A DNA stretch of 9,313 bases. Source: Chitinophagaceae bacterium. GTDB taxonomy: Bacteria > Bacteroidota > Bacteroidia > Chitinophagales > Chitinophagaceae. A program made the position numbers and the translations under genes. Within the stretch, counting starts at the first letter, position 1, and every line of letters begins with the position of its first letter. Below are positions 1 through 6,005 of this stretch, piece after piece. The stretch lies in NCBI GenBank assembly GCA_025963615.1, contig JAOQAL010000223.1, positions 1 to 9,313 on the forward strand, read 5' to 3'. The notes under the pieces were generated by a model. The model searched no databases. It was not told the DNA's origin and saw only the letters and a list, made by a program, of their open reading frames with translations.

Positions 1-958
1 CGGCAAGGTTTACATCATAAGATGGAATCTGTTGCGGGCTGTAAGTGCCTTTTACAAAACCATTAAATGCAGCTTTTCCACTTGTTTTCAATTTGTCAAA
101 ATCGGCTTTGTATACGGCAGGTATCATGGACAGGATATCTTTAAAATCATTCGAAGGCGATTTAAAACTGATATCCATGTTGTAAACGCTGTCATTGACC
201 AGTTGAAAAAAACCTGCGGCGGATAATTTCAGGTTGTTCAATAAAATATCATCGGTTTTGAAATCATACCGGCTGGTTTTGTTATCAATCTTTATGTCAG
301 CCCCGATGGCCGCTTTGGTATTAACGAGATAAGGGATGCCGCCATAATTGAAGTTCGCAGAAACTGCTTTTGTTGTAGTAGAAAGTGTAAAAATATCCAG
401 CGTAAAATCTCCATGGCCTTCATGGTTTAAATCAAAAATTTCAGCGCTCATATTACTGCTCTCGTCATGGTAAATGATAGTACCATGATGTATCGCATAT
501 TTCTGCAATTGCATTTTAAAGGAAGATGAACTGGTATCAGCCGCTGCCTGTGAAGAAGTATCTTCTTTCGCGATATCCCAATTAGCTTTACCATTTTTGT
601 GTACCAAGGCATGAATGCGTGGAGATTCTAAATACAAGCCAGCTACTTTTATTTCATCGCCGCCGATAACGCTCATGATGTTGACGGAAACATCTATTTT
701 TTCTGCACTGATCAATGTATCTTTTGCGAATTCATCGATTCCGGTTATGGAAACATTTTCCAGTGCCACTGAAAGTTTCGGAAAATGCCTGAATAAGGAG
801 AGCGTTAGATCTTTGAATTCAACAGTCGCATTTACATTTTTATTAATACCACTTTTTACAAGGGTGACGATTTTCCCTTTGAATAATAGGGGAATGGCAA
901 AGGCAAAGGCAATTAATATCAATAAGGTAATACCGGTGATTTTCAGCGCTTTTTTCAT
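1..958 (-). CDS. AsmA-family membrane-anchored protein, N-terminal part (runs off left edge)
   Basis: The frame is open from an ATG at 958 down to base 1, giving about 319 residues with no stop, so the 3' end lies outside the window. The protein begins with a short basic segment (MKKALK) and one hydrophobic helix (about residues 7-24), followed by a soluble region that would lie in the periplasm. After the anchor it runs GKIVTLVKSGINKNVNATVE, then SLFRHFPKLSVALENVSI, a pattern typical of Bacteroidota AsmA-like proteins, which are often 800-1000 residues long. Later there is a GKANWDI segment, also common in the family. AsmA-like proteins are large beta-rich envelope proteins linked to outer-membrane assembly and, in recent work, to lipid transport between membranes; the role of this one is inferred from the family only. 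The gene is divergent from trmH. The stretch after residue 130 is Ser/Ala-rich (SSQAAADTSSSS) and looks like a linker. Confidence 0.85.
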   Translation of the reverse strand, partial: MKKALKITGITLLILIAFAFAIPLLFKGKIVTLVKSGINKNVNATVEFKDLTLSLFRHFPKLSVALENVSITGIDEFAKDTLISAEKIDVSVNIMSVIGGDEIKVAGLYLESPRIHALVHKNGKANWDIAKEDTSSQAAADTSSSSFKMQLQKYAIHHGTIIYHDESSNMSAEIFDLNHEGHGDFTLDIFTLSTTTKAVSANFNYGGIPYLVNTKAAIGADIKIDNKTSRYDFKTDDILLNNLKLSAAGFFQLVNDSVYNMDISFKSPSNDFKDILSMIPAVYKADFDKLKTSGKAAFNGFVKGTYSPQQIPSYDVNLA

Positions 959-1034
959 AGTATCGTATGTTAGCAGTTGTTTACAAGGGTAAATCGAAAA
1001 TGAGTTTCGTATTTTCGGGCTACAAGTTACAATT
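959..1034. promoter_or_regulatory. Divergent intergenic region of the AsmA-like gene and trmH
   Basis: These 76 bases separate two divergent start codons, so promoters for both genes probably lie here. On the plus strand TATTTTCG (1010-1017) matches the Bacteroidota -7 element TAnnTTTG except for one base, but I find no good -33 TTTG at the right distance. On the minus strand TACCCTTG (RC of 983-990) is also one base off. Neither start has a clear Shine-Dalgarno sequence. Assignment rests mainly on gene orientation. Confidence 0.3.
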
Positions 1035-1619
1035 ATGACGCCAGAACGGGAAGAACGACTCCTTTCAGTACTTCATAAACGCCAGAATGATATTACTGTT
1101 GTGCTGGAAAATGTATTTGATCCGCATAATATTTCAGCTGTTATGCGTACCTGTGATGCGGTGGGTATCCAGGAGATTTATGTTTTAAATACCAAGATTG
1201 CGCGACATAAAAAATGGGGAACTAAAAGTAGCAGCAGCGCCGCCAAATGGCTTACCATTCACCAGTTTGAAGATGCGGAAGCATGTTTTGGCGCTTTAAG
1301 GAAAAATTATTCAAAAATACTCGCCACCCACCTGGCATCGGATGCGGTTGATTTGTATGAGATCAATTTTACCCAAAAGATAGCGCTGGTGTTCGGTAAC
1401 GAACATGCAGGCATCAGCGAAGAGATACTTCCGTTAACCGATGGAAATTTTATTATTCCGCAGGCAGGCATGATCCGCTCATTGAACATCAGCGTGGCTT
1501 GTGCAGTGACTTTGTATGAAGCCTTCCGGCAAAAAAAACTTGCCGGTCACTATGATCAGCCTAAATTGAATGAAACAGACTCAGCCATCCTGTGGAATGA
1601 ATGGTCTTCTAAAGAGTGA
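1035..1619 (+). CDS. trmH: tRNA (guanosine-18-2'-O)-methyltransferase TrmH (SpoU family)
   Basis: This 194-residue protein uses S-adenosylmethionine to methylate the 2'-OH of G18 in the D-loop of tRNA. All three SpoU motifs are visible. Motif 1 at residues 30-44 has PHNISAVMRTCDAVG, with Asn32 and Arg38 at the spacing of the catalytic Asn/Arg pair. Motif 2 is VFGNEHAGIS at 119-128, and motif 3 is IPQAGMIRSLNISVA at 141-155, which forms the trefoil-knot cofactor site. The N-terminus (LHKRQNDITVVLENV) and ILATHLASDAVDLYEI closely follow E. coli TrmH as I remember it, which favours TrmH over other SpoU enzymes. The protein lacks the longer C-terminal tail of the E. coli enzyme, and its length is like the compact Thermus type. 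It is the only convincing plus-strand gene here and ends 6 bases from the convergent gene at 1626. ATG at 1035 is chosen because it gives the normal family N-terminus. Confidence 0.88.
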   Translation: MTPEREERLLSVLHKRQNDITVVLENVFDPHNISAVMRTCDAVGIQEIYVLNTKIARHKKWGTKSSSSAAKWLTIHQFEDAEACFGALRKNYSKILATHLASDAVDLYEINFTQKIALVFGNEHAGISEEILPLTDGNFIIPQAGMIRSLNISVACAVTLYEAFRQKKLAGHYDQPKLNETDSAILWNEWSSKE

Positions 1620-1625
1620 TTTCGT

Positions 1626-1823
1626 TCAGTAGGTCTCTTCTGATTCTGTTTCCTGCTGCTGTTTTGCCAGCAAATAAAGGAAAATAATTCCGGCTCCCAT
1701 ACTTATGGCAGCTAACACGATCCCGGTAATACTTCTGACAGCAATGCTGGTCGCGAGGCAATAACCGACTAATACGAAAAAGGCAAGAATAATAACCCGG
1801 TTGATGATTTTCCTGGAGATCAT
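1626..1823 (-). CDS. Small two-helix membrane protein of unknown function
   Basis: A 65-residue protein starting MISRKIINRV. It has two hydrophobic segments, about residues 8-27 (VIILAFFVLVGYCLATSIAV) and 31-53, and a polar acidic tail rich in Gln and Glu (KQQQETESEETY). The short positively charged N-terminus and charged tail suggest both ends are cytoplasmic. I do not recognise a family. The frame stays open to an ATG at 1949, but the extra 42 residues are Cys- and aromatic-rich, unlike a signal sequence, and overlap likely regulatory DNA, so I prefer the ATG at 1823. The gene lies downstream of the brkB-like gene on the same strand, behind a possible terminator, and converges on trmH with a 6-base gap. 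No start has a Shine-Dalgarno sequence, so start choice is uncertain. Confidence 0.55.
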   Translation of the reverse strand: MISRKIINRVIILAFFVLVGYCLATSIAVRSITGIVLAAISMGAGIIFLYLLAKQQQETESEETY

Positions 1824-1930
1824 AAGTGTGGTTTTATCGTTAGAAAATACGTGGGAGAAAGAAATTCTTATCTGGGATGCGGGGCATAATTTTTTCCATA
1901 CGCATTCGTAAAATATTTTAGGATAGGCCG

Positions 1931-1948
1931 GGTAACACATCGGTAACA
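1931..1948. repeat. Direct repeat GGTAACA x2, 11-bp period
   Basis: GGTAACA occurs at 1931-1937 and again at 1942-1948, so the copies sit about one helical turn apart on the same face of the DNA. They lie roughly 110 bases upstream of the small membrane protein start at 1823 and just past the end of the brkB-like gene. This spacing could suit a dimeric or tandem DNA-binding protein, but two short copies can also arise by chance. Confidence 0.3.
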
Positions 1949-1950
1949 TA

Positions 1951-1973
1951 AAATAAAAACGAGGTAATTCCTC
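1951..1973 (-). terminator. Possible weak intrinsic terminator after the brkB-like gene
   Basis: Read on the minus strand, GAGG-AATTA-CCTC (RC of 1961-1973) forms a 4-bp GC-rich stem overlapping the stop codon of the brkB-like gene and is followed by GTTTTTATTTT. The T-tract is good but the stem is short, so this may be only a partial terminator of the mltG-brkB pair. Confidence 0.4.
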
Positions 1974-2928
1974 ACCCGGTTTTATTTCGTATTTTCTCTT
2001 CGTCTGCTAATCTTTTTAATGAGGAAATGCTTACATTAAGTTCAAAACCAATGAGTAATACCAGCGAATTAAAGTAAATTAAGAGCATCAGAATGAGGAC
2101 GGTACCAATGGAACCATACAACTTATTGTAGTTGGCGAAATTATTTACCCAGTAAGAAAACAGCAGGGTGAAAAGCAGCATCAGGAAAGTGGCCAGGAGA
2201 GAGCCGGGATTTATTAACTTCCACTTTTTGTCCACCGAAGGGGCATGCAGATAGATATAAGAGATGCTGTAAAAGAACAGGAGTATAATAACAATCCACC
2301 GGCCGTTTTTAATAACCATGCGGACATTTGCATTTTTGATACCGATCCATTTTAAAGCGGCTCCCTGCGTCACCATCAGTAAGATGGATGCAATCACAAG
2401 CACAAACAGGATCATGGTCAGTTTGAGAGCGACGCCCCGCTGCTGCAATGATTTTCTTTTTTTGAAGCCAATATAATTTTTATCAAACGAACGCATAATG
2501 CCCATCATAGCGTTCGAAGAATAAAATAAGGCCAGCAGGAAACCTAAGGACAATAAACCGTTTCTCGGGTTTTTAAAAATTCCTTTCAGGAATTCGATGA
2601 TGACGGAGTTGTTTTTTTGTCCAGGTATCACATCCCGGATAAGCGCATACATTTCACGCAGGAATTGTTCCGAAATAGGCAGGTAAGGAATTAAGGTAAA
2701 TAAAAAAATGATTGCCGGGGGAATTGCCATTACGATATTAAATGAAATGGCGGATGCCCTTTCTACCATGCCTACTTTGCGAACCTGTTCGAAAAAGAAT
2801 TTTATAACGTCATAGAGTGGTATACCCCGGAAACCCGGTGGATGGATTTTCTTACTCCATTTTACCAACAACACAACCGGCGGAGAAGTAGTTAAAACGC
2901 GTTTTGTGATTGTTAACAATTTTATCAT
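1972..2928 (-). CDS. YihY/BrkB-family (UPF0761) inner-membrane protein
   Basis: A 318-residue polytopic membrane protein. Six hydrophobic segments are visible near residues 58-82, 123-144, 168-188, 210-228, 243-263 and 273-297. Family signatures are RASAISFNIVMAIPPAIIFL at 57-76 and, near the C-terminus, NKLYGSIGTVLILMLLIYFN (268-287) followed by LLIGFELNV. This is the YihY/UPF0761 family (Pfam Virul_fac_BrkB), once annotated as ribonuclease BN in error. The molecular role of the family is unsettled; recent reports link YihY-type proteins to envelope lipid transport, which I treat as unproven here. The N-terminal 50 residues are basic and cytoplasmic in appearance. The start codon overlaps the mltG stop as ATGA (2928-2925), so translation is probably coupled to mltG. 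Confidence 0.88.
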   Translation of the reverse strand: MIKLLTITKRVLTTSPPVVLLVKWSKKIHPPGFRGIPLYDVIKFFFEQVRKVGMVERASAISFNIVMAIPPAIIFLFTLIPYLPISEQFLREMYALIRDVIPGQKNNSVIIEFLKGIFKNPRNGLLSLGFLLALFYSSNAMMGIMRSFDKNYIGFKKRKSLQQRGVALKLTMILFVLVIASILLMVTQGAALKWIGIKNANVRMVIKNGRWIVIILLFFYSISYIYLHAPSVDKKWKLINPGSLLATFLMLLFTLLFSYWVNNFANYNKLYGSIGTVLILMLLIYFNSLVLLIGFELNVSISSLKRLADEEKIRNKTG

Positions 2929-3962
2929 TCCCCGGTTTGCTTCGCTTTGGTAATGGAATCAGATCGATTCAGTAACTGGTGATATTGTTTGGCGTATTTC
3001 ATATGATCTGCATAATTGGTGGTGAATACGTGCGTACCCGGATGATCCGCATTTGCCACAAAATACAAATACGCCGTCTTCGGTGAATTCAAAACTTCGT
3101 CCAGGGTTTCCTGTGATGGAGTACAAACCGGACCGGGAGGTAGTCCTTTATTTCTATAGGTGTTGTAAGGAGACTCTACCAGTAAATACTTTTCATAAAT
3201 TCTTTTAATGCTGAAATCTTTTAAAGCAAACTTAATGGTTGGATCGGCTTGCAAAGGCATTCCCTTTTCGATACGGTTCAGGTAAACACTGGCAATATTG
3301 GGTTTATCACTTTTAGCATTGGTTTCTTCTTCAATAATCGAAGCCAGGGTATAAGCTTGTACGGGGTTCAATCCGTGATCAGCGGCTTTTTTACGGCGTT
3401 CCTCCGTCCAGAATTTTTGTGAATAATCGTATAATTTCTGAAATATTTTCTGCGGCGTGGTATTCCAGAAATAGGTATAGGTGTCGGGAATAACAGCCGC
3501 CATCACCGTGTTCGTGTCCAATCCGTATTGCCTCATTGAATCCTGGTTGTCCAGGAAATTTATGATTTGCAATGAATCGCATTCAAACATACTGCCGGCC
3601 TTTTTTGCAAAATCTTCTTTCGTGCGGAGTTTTGTAATCACGAGGTTGACCGGTGTTTGCTGCCCATTTTTCAACATTCTAACAAGATTGAAAAGGCTCA
3701 TCCCTTTTTTTACTTTGTATTTGCCGGCTTTCACTTTCGTTTCATCAAAGCCAATGATCTTTAATGCCTTGGCAAACCACCAATCACCTCCGATATATTT
3801 TTTACTGATAAGGCTGTCTTTCAGCCCTTCCAGGGTTTCGCCGGTTTTGATATAAATAAAATCTCCATGCGAAGGAGATATCGTGGGACCGAACAGCTTC
3901 CATCCTGCGAAAGCTGCAGCTAAAAATAGGATCACTAAGACACCAGATATGATTTTTTTCAT
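2925..3962 (-). CDS. mltG: Endolytic murein transglycosylase MltG (YceG-like)
   Basis: A 345-residue protein anchored in the inner membrane by one N-terminal helix (about residues 4-22), with a periplasmic YceG domain. It cleaves nascent peptidoglycan glycan strands and is thought to set strand ends during synthesis. The LysM-like subdomain spans about 35-105 (IYIKTGETLEGL, YKVKKGMSLFNLV). The catalytic region is LASIIEEETN (206-215); Glu211 aligns with the catalytic Glu218 of E. coli MltG. Further family signatures are SVYLNRIEKGMPLQADPTIK (225-244), ESPYNTYRNKGLPPGPVCTP (263-282) and FVANADHPGTHVFTTNYADH (301-320). Length and motifs look complete, so it should be active. It is first of a two-gene unit with the brkB-like gene, sharing an ATGA overlap. 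A promoter candidate lies at 4027-4055. Confidence 0.93.
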   Translation of the reverse strand: MKKIISGVLVILFLAAAFAGWKLFGPTISPSHGDFIYIKTGETLEGLKDSLISKKYIGGDWWFAKALKIIGFDETKVKAGKYKVKKGMSLFNLVRMLKNGQQTPVNLVITKLRTKEDFAKKAGSMFECDSLQIINFLDNQDSMRQYGLDTNTVMAAVIPDTYTYFWNTTPQKIFQKLYDYSQKFWTEERRKKAADHGLNPVQAYTLASIIEEETNAKSDKPNIASVYLNRIEKGMPLQADPTIKFALKDFSIKRIYEKYLLVESPYNTYRNKGLPPGPVCTPSQETLDEVLNSPKTAYLYFVANADHPGTHVFTTNYADHMKYAKQYHQLLNRSDSITKAKQTGE

Positions 3963-4026
3963 AGAACATTATTATTCAGTCAGGGTAGTTAAGGATCTTT
4001 CCCTGCTGATCTTTTTTCTAATAAAT

Positions 4027-4055
4027 GAAAAATACAGTCTTTTACAGACTTCAAA
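4027..4055 (-). promoter_or_regulatory. Candidate Bacteroidota-type promoter for mltG, with inverted repeat in the spacer
   Basis: On the minus strand TTTG (RC of 4052-4055) is followed after 17 bases by TATTTTTC (RC of 4027-4034), close to the phylum consensus TTTG / TAnnTTTG with the last G replaced by C. Start of transcription would fall roughly 55-60 bases before the mltG ATG. The spacer holds an inverted repeat, AGTCT-TTTAC-AGACT (4036-4050), a place where a repressor could act. It lies just after the secG terminator, so mltG would need its own promoter. Confidence 0.35.
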
Positions 4056-4061
4056 ATAAAT

Positions 4062-4091
4062 AAAAAAACCCCGTCGAAAGAGACAGGGCTT
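4062..4091 (-). terminator. Intrinsic terminator downstream of secG
   Basis: On the minus strand AAGCCCTGTC (RC of 4082-4091) pairs over 10 bp, including two G-U pairs, with GACGGGGTTT (RC of 4066-4075). The loop is six bases (4076-4081) and a run of seven T follows at once (RC of 4062-4068). It starts about 18 bases after the secG stop, which makes it the best terminator in the window. It marks the end of the regulator-lptE-secG cluster. Confidence 0.85.
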
Positions 4092-4109
4092 ATAAATATC
4101 TTTTAGTGC

Positions 4110-4454
4110 TTATTTTTTCCCGCTATCCGGTGCAGTTGGAAATGTAGTCGTATTGCTTTTAGCTGCAGGCTGTTGAGGTTGGGCCGCGTTTGGATTTACT
4201 TTTTCTATTTTTTCATCCAATCCGCCGGCTTTTGAAATAAAAACAGAGGAAGTAACAGAAAGTATGGCGATTACGGCAGCAAAAATCCAGGTTCCTTTCT
4301 CCAACACATCGGTGGTCTGTTTTACGCCCATAAACTGGGTGCTGAAACCGGCAATATTCCCTGCAAGTCCACCACCTTTTGGATTTTGTATTAAAACCAA
4401 TAATCCAAGAACCGCACTGGCTATAATGATCAGGATCACAAATAAAATCGTCAT
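4110..4454 (-). CDS. secG: Preprotein translocase subunit SecG
   Basis: A 114-residue protein, the small accessory subunit of the SecYEG channel that helps SecA-driven export of unfolded proteins. It has two transmembrane helices, about residues 2-22 and 54-74. Between them lies the family signature VLIQNPKGGGLAGN (20-33), then FSTQFMGVKQTTDVLEKGTW (37-56), the form found in Bacteroidota. The C-terminal 35 residues are a polar Pro/Gln/Ala/Thr-rich tail (PNAAQPQQPAAKSNTTTFPT), probably disordered and low in conservation. The ATG lies 4 bases after the stop of the upstream gene, so the two are co-transcribed. secG is the last gene before the terminator at 4062-4091. Confidence 0.93.
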   Translation of the reverse strand: MTILFVILIIIASAVLGLLVLIQNPKGGGLAGNIAGFSTQFMGVKQTTDVLEKGTWIFAAVIAILSVTSSVFISKAGGLDEKIEKVNPNAAQPQQPAAKSNTTTFPTAPDSGKK

Positions 4455-4458
4455 GTTA

Positions 4459-5403
4459 CTATTGCTTTAATTGTTCAATAAGGCCTGCAAAATAAGAGCT
4501 TTTGGCGGGATTTTGCAAACTTAATTTAAGGTAGACTTCAATGGCTTTTTCCCTATTCCCCTGCTTGGTCCAAACTTCAGCCATGGCCTCCGTAACAATC
4601 TCACGGTCTTCAATGGAATGTTCAGCCAGTGTTATTACCTTTTGTTCGGAATCAGTCCCTGTTTCTTTTGCTATTTCGGCGACCGGCACCTTCTTTATTG
4701 TTTTAAGCCATTGGGTAAAGCTTTTTAATTGCTGTTCAAATCGGTCTTTCGGCTTTTCATTTGGCACCATTTTGATTCCCTGCGAGGCAAAATAATCTAC
4801 GGTGTGGTAAGGTTCAAAAGCAAGAGGAGATTTTAATTCCGATTCCGGCAGGGACCCAAACTGGAAGGGTCTCATTTTTAATTCTTCTTCCGGGTTTTCT
4901 GCCATGTCCGTATTTTCTTCATCGTCTGTATCGTCTGTATCGTATTGTTCATTTTCAGACGATGACTGGACTGAGGGTGCCGGTAAATTTTCGCGGGGAA
5001 TGATCGGTTCATCCTCAATCTGGCTTACCCCTTCAATTATTTCGGCCGTCCTGCCGGCCTCTGGTATGTCTTCAGGAACTATTTCTTTAGCTTCTACCGG
5101 GATGCTGCCTGCGTTTTCCGTTTCTGTAAATTCAGTCCTTTCTAAAATATCTTCCGAAGGAGGTGTTTGATTGTTTATTACATAATCAAGCCAGAGTGGG
5201 TTGGTAAAATAAAGAGATGTTTTTTCAAGTTGCCTGCCGAATGTTTCTGCATTTTCATCTTTTAATTTACCGGTCACCAAAAATTGTGCGATGCCGAAAT
5301 AGGGGTAGTGATCAGCAAGAATTTCCAGTTCCCACCGGCTGCATTCCTGCAGTGAGTTTTTTTTGAAGAGAGATTGCGCCAACTGGTTAACAATTTCGTT
5401 CAT
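4459..5403 (-). CDS. Conserved Bacteroidota protein of unknown function with C-terminal TPR-like helices, next to secG
   Basis: A 314-residue soluble protein with no signal peptide or membrane segment. Three parts are visible. Residues 1-78 are a helical domain (QECSRWELEILADHYPYFGI). Residues 79-178 are a low-complexity, strongly acidic and Pro-rich linker with a DTDDTDDEE run. The C-terminal part begins with FEPYHTVDYFASQGIKM (196-212), then DRFEQQLKSFTQWLKTIKKV (220-239), and ends with a TPR-like helix pair in which EVWTKQGNREKAIEVYLKLS (276-295) is followed by NPAKSSYFAGLIEQL. I recall similar proteins beside secG in other Chitinophagaceae-like genomes, but no known function. TPR-like helices usually bind partner proteins. 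The start is 20 bases after the lptE stop and the end 4 bases before secG, placing it in that transcription unit. Confidence 0.8.
   Translation of the reverse strand: MNEIVNQLAQSLFKKNSLQECSRWELEILADHYPYFGIAQFLVTGKLKDENAETFGRQLEKTSLYFTNPLWLDYVINNQTPPSEDILERTEFTETENAGSIPVEAKEIVPEDIPEAGRTAEIIEGVSQIEDEPIIPRENLPAPSVQSSSENEQYDTDDTDDEENTDMAENPEEELKMRPFQFGSLPESELKSPLAFEPYHTVDYFASQGIKMVPNEKPKDRFEQQLKSFTQWLKTIKKVPVAEIAKETGTDSEQKVITLAEHSIEDREIVTEAMAEVWTKQGNREKAIEVYLKLSLQNPAKSSYFAGLIEQLKQ
4921..4943. repeat. 9-bp tandem repeat inside the acidic linker
   Basis: ATCGTCTGT occurs twice in tandem (4921-4938) and is followed by a partial third copy, ATCGT. In frame it encodes the DTDDTDD part of the acidic linker of the gene at 4459-5403. 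The repeat unit is a multiple of three, so slippage here would change linker length without breaking the frame. Confidence 0.6.
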
Positions 5404-5423
5404 GCCTGAAAGTTAAGTGTAAC

Positions 5424-6005
5424 TCACCAGTTAGAAAAAAGCTTATTGAAAATTTCATCCGTCATGTTCGTTAATATCTGATCACCTAACTGCACCTGCG
5501 CCTGTTCCAACGTAATGGTAGCAGAAAAATCGAAGGAATGACTCACCTGGTAATCCTGTGTCTTATTGGCCAGCCTGTCGTATAAACTTACACTCACGGA
5601 AATATTCAACCGGTCGGTAGCATTTTGCTGATTCGAAATAGCCGCGGTGCTTACGGAGTAATCGCTGATAAAGGCACTTATTTCCCAATCTGCATCACCG
5701 TTAGTTTGGGAAAGTCTTGTCTGGTTTACAATTTTCTGACGCAATTTATCGGTTAACTGTGGGCTCAATTGCGGGTTAATATATCTTGCCTTGTTCTCAA
5801 TAAAATTGACTTTCACTGTTTTTATACTATCAGGGATGGACACATCTTTAAACCGGTAAATGCTGCAACTGCTGTTCGCCGTAGCAAACCAGCCCCATAA
5901 AATAAGCGGTACAATCCAGGATACATGAACCCGTGAGAAAGAGACTTTTCCTGGCAACGACCAGCTTTTTCCCACCGGTTTCCTGCTTTTATTCTTCAAT
6001 ATCAT
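5424..6005 (-). CDS. lptE: LPS-assembly lipoprotein LptE family
   Basis: A 193-residue protein of the LptE family (PF04390), the partner that plugs LptD in the outer membrane and helps insert lipopolysaccharide. The mature part starts at Cys47 as CSIYRFKDVSIPDSIKTVKV and continues with NPQLSPQLTDKLRQKIVNQT, GDADWEISAFISDYSVST, NRLNISVSVSLYD, and ends IFNKLFSNW. This order and the NW ending match Bacteroidota LptE proteins as I recall them. The ATG at 6005 lies 17 bases inside the end of the regulator gene, so translation is probably coupled. Two points are odd. The signal region is long: about 28 residues precede the hydrophobic core. The lipobox reads N-S-S-C, with Asn at -3 where Leu, Val or Ile is usual. 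The frame is open up to 6062, but that would only add overlap. GTG or TTG starts inside the long N-region are possible. Confidence 0.85.
   Translation of the reverse strand: MILKNKSRKPVGKSWSLPGKVSFSRVHVSWIVPLILWGWFATANSSCSIYRFKDVSIPDSIKTVKVNFIENKARYINPQLSPQLTDKLRQKIVNQTRLSQTNGDADWEISAFISDYSVSTAAISNQQNATDRLNISVSVSLYDRLANKTQDYQVSHSFDFSATITLEQAQVQLGDQILTNMTDEIFNKLFSNW

Noticed and set aside
615..992. Open plus-strand frame of 125 codons opposite the AsmA-like gene
   Set aside because: It is antisense to a clear AsmA-family N-terminus and reads as Ser/Phe-rich sequence with no recognisable motif.
1612..1639. AAGAG/CTCTT hairpin between the convergent trmH and small membrane protein genes
   Set aside because: The stem is 5 bp with a loop of about 18 bases and no T-tract, too weak to call a terminator.
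1824..1949. N-terminal extension of the small membrane protein to an ATG at 1949
   Set aside because: The extra 42 residues are Cys- and aromatic-rich, do not resemble a signal or domain, and cover the GGTAACA repeats; the ATG at 1823 places a normal basic N-terminus before the first helix.
3981..4005. CAGGG/CCCTG inverted repeat in the mltG leader
   Set aside because: Five base pairs around a 15-base loop is within chance for this length and it does not sit at an obvious functional place.
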